64,000 nucleotides of DNA from Methanococcoides sp. (lineage in GTDB: Archaea; Halobacteriota; Methanosarcinia; Methanosarcinales; Methanosarcinaceae), in contig JAIORJ010000169.1 in the NCBI GenBank assembly GCA_021108185.1, positions 25,991-89,990 on the forward strand. The letters are read 5' to 3'. Shown piece after piece: positions 56,737 through 64,000 of the stretch (position 1 is the stretch's first letter; the number at the start of each line of letters is the position of its first letter). Under the pieces are notes generated by a model. The model made no database searches. It saw only the letters and a list, made by a program, of their open reading frames with translations, and was not told where the DNA came from. Both the position numbers and the translations under genes were made by a program.

Positions 56737-56855
56737 TTTTTGTCCCCACACCAAACTTAATTAAAATTTAATGGAACTATTTAAGGTTTCTAATTATATT
56801 AACGTTTGGATACTGTATGGTATTTTGTTACGTTTTTCAAAAAAGATAATTGGGA

Positions 56856-57665
56856 TTAGTCCCCAAGTTCCTTTGAACGCGTTGAAGATTCAATGACCGC
56901 ATTCATGAAAGCAGCTCTTATCCCGCTCTCTTCAAGAGTGCGTATTGCTCTGATGGTCGTTCCTGCAGGGGATGTTACCATGTCCTTAAGCTCTCCTGGG
57001 TGCATTCCTGTCTCCAGTACCATTTTTGCAGCACCAAGGACTGTCTGTGCTGCCAGTGTGATCGCATTTGCACGGTCAAGTCCTTCATGGACTGCACCGT
57101 CAGCTAATGCTTCTATAACTGGGAATATGTATGCAGGTCCGCTTCCGGATAGACCGGTGACGGCATCCATGAGCTTCTCCGGGATCGTTATTGCACTTCC
57201 AATGGACTGGAACATCTCAAGTGCGATCTCCATATCCTCGTCAGTGGCATTCGTACCTGCGCAAACAGCAGATGCAGCTTCTGCAACGGTTGCTGCGATG
57301 TTTGGCATGACCCGTACGACCCTTGTGCCTTCATTCAGTTCATCTTCAATTGCTGCTACTGGAACTCCTGCTGCGATGGAGATCACTAGCTTGTCAGCGG
57401 TAATGCTGTCCTTGATGGCTGCAAGCACGCTTTTTAGTATCTGTGGCTTGACCGCAAGCACAACAACATCAGAGTCTCCTATGGTCTCAGTGTTGTCAGT
57501 TGAGACATTAATACCCAATTCATTGTTGAGTCTTTCAAGAGCAGGCTTGTAAACATCACTTGCATTCAGAGTTATTTCGCTATGTGATGCGAGAATTCCT
57601 CTTATAAGTGATTCTCCCATCTTGCCTGTGCCTATGAATCCGATCCTTTTTTCTGTAAGATGCAT
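56856..57665 (-). CDS. proC: Pyrroline-5-carboxylate reductase
   Basis: A 269-residue NAD(P)H-dependent reductase that finishes proline synthesis. Glycine motif GFIGTGKMGESLIRG; conserved GAGVPVAAIEDEL-type segment, VRVMPNIAATVAEAASAV and DAVTGLSGSGPAYIFPVIEALADGAV near the substrate site. Standard length, complete. proA and proB are not in the window. It and the MBF1 gene run in the same direction but 78 bases apart. Confidence 0.95.
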   Translation of the reverse strand: MHLTEKRIGFIGTGKMGESLIRGILASHSEITLNASDVYKPALERLNNELGINVSTDNTETIGDSDVVVLAVKPQILKSVLAAIKDSITADKLVISIAAGVPVAAIEDELNEGTRVVRVMPNIAATVAEAASAVCAGTNATDEDMEIALEMFQSIGSAITIPEKLMDAVTGLSGSGPAYIFPVIEALADGAVHEGLDRANAITLAAQTVLGAAKMVLETGMHPGELKDMVTSPAGTTIRAIRTLEESGIRAAFMNAVIESSTRSKELGD

Positions 57666-57743
57666 TTTAGTTCCCTTTTCTGTCTCTTGATATGGGCAGT
57701 GTGCAATAGTTCATTTCAGCCATAGTTGGCTGAGATCACATTT

Positions 57744-58238
57744 TCATTTCCTTTTTATTGTGACGATGTCCCCAAGAGTTGTACCGCTGTTCAAACTGTC
57801 AGCATTCCATTCATCTTTGCCCTGCCGCTCCATAAGATTTACATTGAGTGCTTTTTCTATCTTCTTCCTGACAGAATCTTCCGGGGTTATCTCTCCCCTT
57901 TCTATCTTTTTTATCAGGGAAGCCTTCTCTTTGATCTTAATGGCAAGCACTTCTTGTGTCCATCCACGTTTTTCACGAGCTTCACGTATGATGGTCTCGT
58001 ACTCGTCCACGAGTTCGTCATCCAGCTCAGCAAAAGGATCGCGTCTTGATGTTGTCCTTTTTTGAACATTCCGAATTGGTTTTGGAGATACAGGTGATAT
58101 CTTTCTGGATACAGGTGAGCGTGCTCTTGCTGCATTTCCGTATTGTGAACACTTACTGCACACCTTAAGCTGGCTTCCATCAATAGTGACGTCTATCGGC
58201 TTTTCTTTTATCTCTGCACCACATATTTCACATTGCAT
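57744..58238 (-). CDS. Multiprotein-bridging factor 1 homologue (aMBF1)
   Basis: A 164-residue protein with an N-terminal zinc ribbon (CEICGAEIKE, then CSKCSQYG) and a cro/C1-type helix-turn-helix (REKRGWTQEVLAIKIKEKASLIKKIERGEITPEDSVRKKIEKALNVNL). This is the archaeal MBF1 layout, related to the ribosome-associated eukaryotic MBF1. Start ATG 58238; the preceding ATG adds three residues. Confidence 0.92.
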   Translation of the reverse strand: MQCEICGAEIKEKPIDVTIDGSQLKVCSKCSQYGNAARARSPVSRKISPVSPKPIRNVQKRTTSRRDPFAELDDELVDEYETIIREAREKRGWTQEVLAIKIKEKASLIKKIERGEITPEDSVRKKIEKALNVNLMERQGKDEWNADSLNSGTTLGDIVTIKRK

Positions 58239-58321
58239 CGGTATCATCTCTTAAAGGCTATTTTAATTGCCCTTTACGAAAGTGCTATATATCGTCTCTA
58301 CTTAAATAATTATTCGGAGCT

Positions 58322-59602
58322 ATGACAGAAACGATCGACGATAAGCCAAGAAGCAATGATTATAGCTTCAGTGGCATTGGTAATGGGGATTTTGTTTCCG
58401 AAAGCGATGAGGATTTTTCAAAATATCTGCTGGATCGGATGAAGCAGCTTGAATCGCGAAACAATCTCCTGAAAGTGCAATGTGAACAGATAGAATCCGA
58501 TAAGCGTTATATCGAATCACAAAAGCTCAAGTATGAACGTGAGACGCACCGCCTTCAGTCAGAAATTGATAGGTTAAAGTCTCCTCCACTTGTGGTTGCG
58601 AGTATAGTGGATATGTTTGATGGCGATAAAGCTCTGATCAGGAGCAGTACAGGTCCTCAGTTCCTTGTGAATGTTTCACAGGACCTCGATGATGATGATC
58701 AGCTTGTTCCGGGGGTCAGGGTGGGGTTGAACCAGCAGACTCTGGCAGTCGTCGACATCATTCCTGAATCAGACGAACCGCTTATCACGGCTATGGAGGT
58801 TATCGATTCACAGGAAGTTGACTATTCGCAGATAGGAGGTCTGGACCAACAGATAATGGAGATAAGTGAATCTGTCGAATTGCCGATCACTAAACCGGAA
58901 GTTTTTGAACGCATTGGTATAACTCCTCCCAAGGGAGTCCTGCTTTTCGGACCACCTGGTACGGGAAAGACATTGCTTGCCAAAGCGGTGGCGCACAGGA
59001 CGAATGCCACTTTCATAAGGGTGGTGGGTTCTGAACTTGTACAGAAATATATTGGCGATGGCGCAAAGCTTGTTCGTGATATCTTCGAGATGGCAAGGAA
59101 GAAAGCACCTGCAATCATCTTTATCGATGAGCTGGATGCGATCGCAGCGACACGTCTGGAAGATACGAACGGTGCGGATAGGGAAGTTCAAAGGACCCTT
59201 ATGCAACTTCTTGCTGAGATGGATGGCTTTGACAACAGGGGTGACGTACGCATAATTGCTGCCACCAACAGACCTGATGTGCTAGACCCGGCAATTGTAA
59301 GGCCGGGAAGGCTTGACCGTATCATCGAGATACCATTGCCTGGTCAGGATGGTCGTGAAACGATCTTCCGTATCCATACAGAGAGGCTTAACATTGGCAG
59401 CGATGTAGATGTCAAAAAGCTGGCAGATCTTACAGAAGGGGCAAGTGGTGCCGATATAGGGGCCATAGTCATGGAAGCTGGAATGTTTGCTGTACGCAAT
59501 GATAGTGACCACATAGGCATGTCTGACCTGCTTGATGCAGTTACAAAGGTCATGGTCCCCAAAGCGAACAATGTCGATCATTCGGAGAACATGTTCTGGT
59601 GA
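58322..59602 (+). CDS. pan: Proteasome-activating nucleotidase (PAN)
   Basis: A 426-residue AAA unfoldase for the 20S proteasome. It has an N-terminal coiled coil (about 37-85: [20 protein letters not shown] onward), an OB-domain and one AAA module. Walker A is [16 protein letters not shown] and Walker B is [11 protein letters not shown]. The tail ends SENMFW; most archaeal PANs end in an HbYX triplet with Tyr, so here Phe stands for Tyr and docking may be weaker. The next gene is 18 bases downstream and is probably co-transcribed. Confidence 0.96.
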   Translation: MTETIDDKPRSNDYSFSGIGNGDFVSESDEDFSKYLLDRMKQLESRNNLLKVQCEQIESDKRYIESQKLKYERETHRLQSEIDRLKSPPLVVASIVDMFDGDKALIRSSTGPQFLVNVSQDLDDDDQLVPGVRVGLNQQTLAVVDIIPESDEPLITAMEVIDSQEVDYSQIGGLDQQIMEISESVELPITKPEVFERIGITPPKGVLLFGPPGTGKTLLAKAVAHRTNATFIRVVGSELVQKYIGDGAKLVRDIFEMARKKAPAIIFIDELDAIAATRLEDTNGADREVQRTLMQLLAEMDGFDNRGDVRIIAATNRPDVLDPAIVRPGRLDRIIEIPLPGQDGRETIFRIHTERLNIGSDVDVKKLADLTEGASGADIGAIVMEAGMFAVRNDSDHIGMSDLLDAVTKVMVPKANNVDHSENMFW

Positions 59603-59620
59603 GCAAAAGGTCGTGTTGCA

Positions 59621-60205
59621 TTGGCATTTCATATCAAGCCTGAGATCAGGATACTTGGTATCGATGATTCCGCATTGATAAGTGATGATATTCTGATAGT
59701 GGGAGCTTTCTTTCGTGGCGGGCAATGGCTTGATGGCGTGATGCGTTCCAGCATCCATCGTGATGGTATGGACGCTACGGAAAGGATAGCTGAGATGGTG
59801 ACCTCAAGCAAACACTATGGTCAGATAAAAGTGATAATGCTTGATGGTGTGACATATGGTGGTTTCAATCCGGTTGACATCGTCAGGCTGTATGAAGGAA
59901 CTAAAATACCGGTCATTGTTATAATGCGTGAGGTCCCTGATCTTGAAATGATCAAGGATGCATTGTCAAATCTGCCTGACCCTGGAGAGAGATCTCGGAT
60001 CATACTTCGGGCAGGTGCAATTACAAAAGTGGTCTCAAAAGATCCTTTGAATCCTATATTCATCCAGTGTGCCGGTATCGATACTGAAAAAGCAGGTGAG
60101 GTCGTACGTTTGTCTTCAACAAGGAGCAATGTTCCGGAACCTCTCAGGGTGGCACACATGATCGCCACAGGTATTATCTGTGGCGAATCTCGCGGCAAAT
60201 CCTGA
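59621..60205 (+). CDS. DUF99 family protein (endonuclease-like)
   Basis: A 194-residue protein of the DUF99 group (EIRILGIDDSAL, GAFFRGGQWLDGVMRS, VIMLDGVTYGGFNPVDI), predicted by others to be related to the endonuclease V fold. Function is unproven. It begins with a TTG at 59621, 18 bases after the PAN stop, and no ATG lies at the correct point, so a TTG start is accepted. Confidence 0.75.
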   Translation: MAFHIKPEIRILGIDDSALISDDILIVGAFFRGGQWLDGVMRSSIHRDGMDATERIAEMVTSSKHYGQIKVIMLDGVTYGGFNPVDIVRLYEGTKIPVIVIMREVPDLEMIKDALSNLPDPGERSRIILRAGAITKVVSKDPLNPIFIQCAGIDTEKAGEVVRLSSTRSNVPEPLRVAHMIATGIICGESRGKS

Positions 60206-60207
60206 TC

Positions 60208-61554
60208 TTATTTCTGCATGCAATTGTCTGCCAGCTTTACACCTTCTTCCATAAGGTTCTCAGCTCTGTCCAGTGTCTTTGCTTCTGCAAATATCCTTAT
60301 GATAGGTTCGGTTCCTGATGGGCGTATAAGCATCCAGCCGTCGTTGTGCCATATCTTTACACCATCTGTTGTATCTACCTCCAGTTCTCCTCCGACCACG
60401 CTTTCTTTTATCTTCTCCATCGTGGGCTCGAGGTCACTGCAATGGACCTTTGTCTTTGAGTTGAAATATGTCGGTACGTTCTCTGCAAGGTGTGAGAGCT
60501 TCCTGCCCGAGGCCATTATCTCAAGAAGTTTTGCACATGCCATGGCTCCATCGCGACAGTATTGGTGTTCCGGGAAAATAAGTCCTCCGTTACCCTCTCC
60601 TCCGAACACTGCACCTATTTCCATCATCTTTCTTGCGACATTGATGGAACCGACCGCCGTCCAGTGAAGTTTCACTCCTGCTTCCTCTGCCACATCAAGC
60701 ATACGCTGCGATGAACTGACAGGTGTGACAAGGTCTCCTTTTTTGTCTTCGAGGATGTACTTGGCCACCATCGCCAAAAGGACCTCTTCATCGATGAAAT
60801 TCCCGTTCTCATCAAAGAACACTGCCCTGTCCGCATCTCCATCCTGGGCAACACCCATGTCCGCACCCCTGCTTTTTACAATATCGGAAAGCTCGGTCAG
60901 GACATCTTCGGTGGGTTCCGGATTGCGCCATGGGAACGTTCCGTCTATCTGGGCGTTGAGTGCCATTACCTCACATCCAAGTTTCTGAAGCAGGAAAGGC
61001 AACGTCAAAGAACCGGCACCGCAACCGGTATCCACCACTACCTTGAAGCGCTTTTCACGTATGCTTTCCGCATCCACGGAATTGATGATTGCATTGATAT
61101 ATTGTTCATTTGCGTTCGTATCTTTGAAGAGGTCGCCCGTCCTTTCCCAGCTGGCTGCTGCGAAATCCTTTGACATGTAGATCTTTTCGACCTCTCTCTC
61201 TCCTTCCCTTGAGAACTCGCTTCCGTCTCCGGCAACCAGTTTAATTCCGTTGTACTCTCTTGGATTGTGTGATGCAGTGACGCCAATACCTGCATCGGCA
61301 TGCTCCCTTACATAATACTGGATGGCCGGTATCGGTGCTATTCCGATATCAATTACAGTAACTCCTGTGGACAATGCACCGGCTATAGCAGCCGATTTTA
61401 GCATGTCTCCTGATTTGCGGGTATCTCTCCCTACGACTACAGTACCTTTTGAACCCATATATGTCCCAAGGCTCTTTGCGACATCTATCGCAAGCTGTGG
61501 TGTGATGTATTCGTTAGCGATCCCTCTTACTCCGTTAGTTCCAAAAAAACCCAT
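60208..61554 (-). CDS. glmM: Phosphoglucosamine mutase / phosphomannomutase family (GlmM-like)
   Basis: A 448-residue alpha-D-phosphohexomutase from the ATG at 61554 with GAGGAG upstream; the start six codons earlier is less likely. The phospho-serine is Ser95 in VTASHNPREYNG; the metal loop is QDGDADRAVFF; the sugar loop GEGNGG; and the phosphate loop IRPSGTEPIIRIF. It most likely makes glucosamine-1-phosphate, with mannose or glucose mutase activity possible. It converges with DUF99 with a two-base gap. Confidence 0.88.
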   Translation of the reverse strand: MGFFGTNGVRGIANEYITPQLAIDVAKSLGTYMGSKGTVVVGRDTRKSGDMLKSAAIAGALSTGVTVIDIGIAPIPAIQYYVREHADAGIGVTASHNPREYNGIKLVAGDGSEFSREGEREVEKIYMSKDFAAASWERTGDLFKDTNANEQYINAIINSVDAESIREKRFKVVVDTGCGAGSLTLPFLLQKLGCEVMALNAQIDGTFPWRNPEPTEDVLTELSDIVKSRGADMGVAQDGDADRAVFFDENGNFIDEEVLLAMVAKYILEDKKGDLVTPVSSSQRMLDVAEEAGVKLHWTAVGSINVARKMMEIGAVFGGEGNGGLIFPEHQYCRDGAMACAKLLEIMASGRKLSHLAENVPTYFNSKTKVHCSDLEPTMEKIKESVVGGELEVDTTDGVKIWHNDGWMLIRPSGTEPIIRIFAEAKTLDRAENLMEEGVKLADNCMQK

Positions 61555-61664
61555 TTTGTATCTCCTCTTCAATTATTTTACCAGTATGGTAGCTGAATCT
61601 ATTTTATATTTTTGAGACATTCACTTGACCAAGTTTAAATTGTATGAGTTCTAATCTATGCAGC

Positions 61665-61958
61665 ATGATGATGCGTGAAAAAGGCAAACTGGTCATTTGG
61701 CCTGCAAATCTGGACAAGTCCCGATCACGGAAAGGTGGCAGGATAATTTCCAGAAAGAGCTCTCTTGAAGCTCCGCTACTCAGGGAATTGACGGCAGCAG
61801 CTGAGAAATTGAACCTGAACCCTGAAGTGGAAGCTGATAAAAAGTATCCCCGTACATGGTGGGAATCAAGCGGTCGTATCCTTGTGGATAACAATGAGGC
61901 TAAGACCATGGTCGCAAGAAAGATCTCAAAGGCCATCAAGGAAGCACGTGGTGGCTGA
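61665..61958 (+). CDS. srp19: Signal recognition particle protein SRP19
   Basis: The archaeal SRP19 protein binds the 7S RNA and orders assembly of SRP54. Motifs: KLVIWPANLDKSRSRKGGRII, RELTAAAEKLNLNPEVEADKKYPRTWWESSGRILV. A run of starts is possible at the N-terminus (61644, 61665, 61668); the homologous region begins at MMREKGK, so 61665 is preferred. It ends in TGA inside a terminator hairpin. The long opposite-strand frame (61604-61939) is antisense noise. Confidence 0.93.
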   Translation: MMMREKGKLVIWPANLDKSRSRKGGRIISRKSSLEAPLLRELTAAAEKLNLNPEVEADKKYPRTWWESSGRILVDNNEAKTMVARKISKAIKEARGG

Positions 61959-61986
61959 TCTTCGGATCAGGTACCCTGCCTTTTTT
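61955..61986 (+). terminator. Terminator after srp19 with UUCG tetraloop
   Basis: CTGATC (61955-61960), TTCG loop, GATCAG (61965-61970), then six Ts at 61981-61986. The srp19 TGA lies in the first arm. Confidence 0.75.
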
Positions 61987-62107
61987 AATCTTTAAATTTA
62001 GTTGAAAATTATTTATGCTCTTTTAAATACGATAGTCTCAACTCTCTATCGGAAGAGAGCTAATCAGTAATTATAAAAAAACGAATTCAAAAAAAGATCT
62101 TATCAGG

Positions 62108-62284
62108 TTAGGGCCAGAGGCCAAAACCTGCGCTAAGTGCAAGGATCACGATGCCGCTAATTGCGCCAAAGATGAATACGGTCCTTGGTTGTACGTGAAC
62201 AGCTCTTTTATCCGCATCATAGTACGTCATAAGACCTGCAGATGACATCAATCCACTTCCACTTGATTTCTTCTTTTGTGCCAT
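62108..62284 (-). CDS. Preprotein translocase subunit Sec61-beta (SecG)
   Basis: A 58-residue gene. The ATG is at 62284 and the TAA at 62110. Product starts MAQKKKSSGSGLMSSAGLM and has one transmembrane segment near the C-terminus (TVFIFGAISGIVILALSAGF) ending LWP, as in archaeal Sec61-beta. It is a tail-anchored partner of SecY and SecE. It sits between srp19 and mtnA. Confidence 0.93.
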   Translation of the reverse strand: MAQKKKSSGSGLMSSAGLMTYYDADKRAVHVQPRTVFIFGAISGIVILALSAGFGLWP

Positions 62285-62326
62285 AGTTCCTCAATTAGTT
62301 CTTTAAATTTTTAAGCTTTGTGCCTG

Positions 62327-63346
62327 TTACATCAATATCTCATCAATAAGAACAGGTGGTTCAAATATGCCCTTTTCAGTAATAAGTGCTGTGATGTTCT
62401 CCATGGGAGTTGCATCAAAGGCCGGATTATATACCTCTACATTCTTAGGTGCTATCTGGACATCACCAATATAACGTAACTCGTCCGCATCTCTCTGTTC
62501 TATTGTAACAGTATCTTCCCAACCATTAGGATCAAAGGTCGAGACCGGTGCTGCAACATAGAATGGTATCTCATGTTCCCTTGCTACGATCGAATGGGTG
62601 TAGGTCCCTATCTTATTGAAAACAACGTCCTGTGTTATCCTGTCGGCACCCACTATCATCTTATCGACCATTCCATGTCTCATTACATGCCCTGACATGG
62701 AATCGGTTATCAGCTTTACCGGAATGTTATCCTGCATAAGTTCCCATGTGGTGATGCGGCCGCCCTGGTTCAGGGGTCGTGTTTCGCAGGCTATGACACT
62801 GATCTCCTTTCCTTTCTCAACTGCCGAGCGAATTACTCCCAGGGCAGTTCCCCAGTCAACACAGGCCATTCTTCCTGCATTGCAGTGTGTCATCACAGTG
62901 TCACCGTCATCCAGCAACTTCTGTCCATACTTTCCTATGGCCTTGTTTATCTCCACATCTTCGTCTGCTATCCTGATCGCCTCGAAGATCACGATGTCCT
63001 TGATGCTTTCAAGGTCGTAGGAATCTTCTGTGGCCTTTAAGACCCTTTTCACGGCCCATGCGAGATTCACTGCTGTCGGGCGTGTGGCTATAAGGGTGGA
63101 AGCAGCGACTTTCAGGTCATTGAGCAACTTTTCCATTGTGTCTGCACTGCTAAGTGTGACTGCAAGTGCCATTCCAAACCCTCCTGCGGCACCAAGTGCC
63201 GGAGCACCTCTTACTCGAAGGGACCTTATGGCTTCACAAAGGGATGCAAGGTTCTTACATTCAATAACATTAAGCTCTACTGGCAGGAGTGTCTGATCGA
63301 TCATCACGACACTTTTGGATTCATCGTTCCAGTCTATTGTTCTCAT
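62327..63346 (-). CDS. mtnA: S-methyl-5-thioribose-1-phosphate isomerase (MtnA family)
   Basis: A 339-residue isomerase of the eIF2B-alpha-like fold. Conserved elements are RVRGAPALGAAGGFGMAL, MTHCNAGRMACVDWGTALG, IACETRPLNQGGRITTWEL and VGADRI. The likely catalytic residues are Cys155 and Asp235, as in MtnA. In archaea this can be methylthioribose-1-phosphate isomerase or a related ribose-phosphate isomerase; the ETRPxNQG motif favours MtnA. Downstream of Sec61-beta on the same strand, 43 bases apart. Confidence 0.88.
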   Translation of the reverse strand: MRTIDWNDESKSVVMIDQTLLPVELNVIECKNLASLCEAIRSLRVRGAPALGAAGGFGMALAVTLSSADTMEKLLNDLKVAASTLIATRPTAVNLAWAVKRVLKATEDSYDLESIKDIVIFEAIRIADEDVEINKAIGKYGQKLLDDGDTVMTHCNAGRMACVDWGTALGVIRSAVEKGKEISVIACETRPLNQGGRITTWELMQDNIPVKLITDSMSGHVMRHGMVDKMIVGADRITQDVVFNKIGTYTHSIVAREHEIPFYVAAPVSTFDPNGWEDTVTIEQRDADELRYIGDVQIAPKNVEVYNPAFDATPMENITALITEKGIFEPPVLIDEILM

Positions 63347-63512
63347 ATTTATGTATTGGTATAGGTAATAATATTTACTTTATTAATTTATACCAAATCC
63401 TCCATTTAATTTATGTAAAGATATTATTTATAATTTATACGATATTCAGTCGAAAAGTCCATTATTTACAACTTTTACAACAACTAATAGAAAAGTATGA
63501 GTAGAGATAAGA
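63347..63512. other. AT-rich gene-free gap before the partial gene
   Basis: A 166-base region, strongly AT-rich. It includes TTTATACC and ATTTATAATTTATACG, likely promoter sequence for mtnA on the minus strand. There is no coding sequence. Confidence 0.5.
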
Positions 63513-63999
63513 TTATCTCTTATTCTGGCTGTTTTTAACCTTAATACGATATTGTACTGGCTGCTGATACGTAGGTTTTCCTTTCGGAACGGTTGTAATC
63601 TTGAATGAAACATCCTTTGAAACCAGATACACATTTCCGTTTTTAAATACCATTGTTAATAATTCAATTTGATTTTTAGATAATACTTCTGCGAATCCAT
63701 AACCTGTAATAGTTGAAACAGTATGTGTTGGAACAGCGATATAATCGCCAACTTTCTTTCCTGTCAATAATTTTTTAATATTTTCTGCAATACTTCCTTG
63801 TGGCTTCGCAACAACTTTTACTATCTGTGATGGTAACTTTTTGTAATCACTTGCAGATATTTTCTTGTCTTTGCAAGACCATAAAGTATCATCGAAACTT
63901 CTACCATTGTCTGTCTTTGATTCTTTTGGTTGTGTCGATTGTGGTTCTTTCGGGATTTTAACCGATGGTGTCAATTCCTTGATTCTGCCATCTTGATAT
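63513..63999 (-). CDS. Partial hypothetical protein at window edge
   Basis: An unrecognised gene that runs off the right edge: the frame stays open to the last complete codon (YQDGRIKELTPSVKIPKEPQ). The visible part has a Pro/Gln/Lys/Ser-rich linker, then a globular end (IKKLLTGKKVGDYIAVPTHTVSTITGYGFAEVL). It is AT-rich, and its codon use (AAA, ATT, AAT) differs from its neighbours, which suggests acquired DNA. No function can be given. Confidence 0.55.
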   Translation of the reverse strand, partial: YQDGRIKELTPSVKIPKEPQSTQPKESKTDNGRSFDDTLWSCKDKKISASDYKKLPSQIVKVVAKPQGSIAENIKKLLTGKKVGDYIAVPTHTVSTITGYGFAEVLSKNQIELLTMVFKNGNVYLVSKDVSFKITTVPKGKPTYQQPVQYRIKVKNSQNKR

Positions 64000-64000
64000 T

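Noticed and set aside
56893..57552. A 219-codon plus-strand frame over proC
   Set aside because: Antisense shadow of proC with Ser/Ala/Val-rich random composition.
61604..61939. A 111-codon minus-strand frame over srp19
   Set aside because: Antisense shadow of the clearly identified SRP19 gene.

Overview
The window is chromosome from a methylotrophic methanogenic archaeon of the Methanosarcinaceae, most like Methanococcoides or Methanolobus. This rests on a complete pyrrolysine cassette (pylT-pylS-pylB-pylC-pylD) beside a methylcobamide:CoM methyltransferase of the MtbA type, the YcaO/TfuA pair that thioamidates methyl-CoM reductase in methanogens, archaeal information-processing genes (RadA, aIF1, S8e, SRP19, Sec61-beta, PAN, Cdc48, RNase Z, MBF1), and AT-rich intergenic DNA with archaeal TATA boxes. 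The species is inferred, not proven.

Layout. 1-4.1 kb: radA 3' end, phosphoglycolate phosphatase, PRC-barrel protein, Cdc48. 4.1-6.6 kb: a sugar-nucleotide epimerase, a 1-kb non-coding tandem array carrying three related structured RNA candidates, and nikR. 6.7-16.4 kb: purC, a FAD oxidoreductase, a phosphate transporter with its DUF47 partner, a TPR protein, NreA repair protein, aIF1 and purL. 16.5-26.5 kb: sensor kinase, sufS, ycaO-tfuA, a DtxR-like regulator, a NADH pyrophosphatase, a large membrane protein and an MBL-rhodanese fusion. 26.5-30.7 kb: an iron-sulfur/NifX/MinD-type cluster. 30.9-37.4 kb: uppP, mtbA and the pyl operon. 37.7-45 kb: cobalamin lower-ligand and aminopropanol-arm assembly (cobD, cobY, cobD, cbiB, cobZ, cobS, cobY), with cobD and cobY each present twice. 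45-54 kb: KaiC-like ATPase, archaeosine-synthase-like protein, aminotransferase and Lrp, S8e, RNase Z, an AMA-type AAA ATPase and a two-component pair. 55-64 kb: thi4, tRNA-His, proC, MBF1, PAN, glmM, SRP19, Sec61-beta, mtnA, and a partial AT-rich gene at the edge.

The genes fit one physiology: methylamine methanogenesis needs pyrrolysine (pyl), corrinoid cofactor (cob), nickel control (nikR), MtbA and modified methyl-CoM reductase (YcaO/TfuA). Because this cell decodes UAG as pyrrolysine, annotation of TAG matters. I read the stop codon of every gene called here: all end in TAA or TGA except pylB (TAG), and two further genes make sense only if an in-frame TAG is read through (phosphoglycolate phosphatase at 1092 and an unknown gene at 50569).

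The observations I rate highest are those TAG codons, the tandem non-coding RNA array between galE and nikR (with a duplicated relic of the epimerase start), and the doubled cobD/cobY genes.
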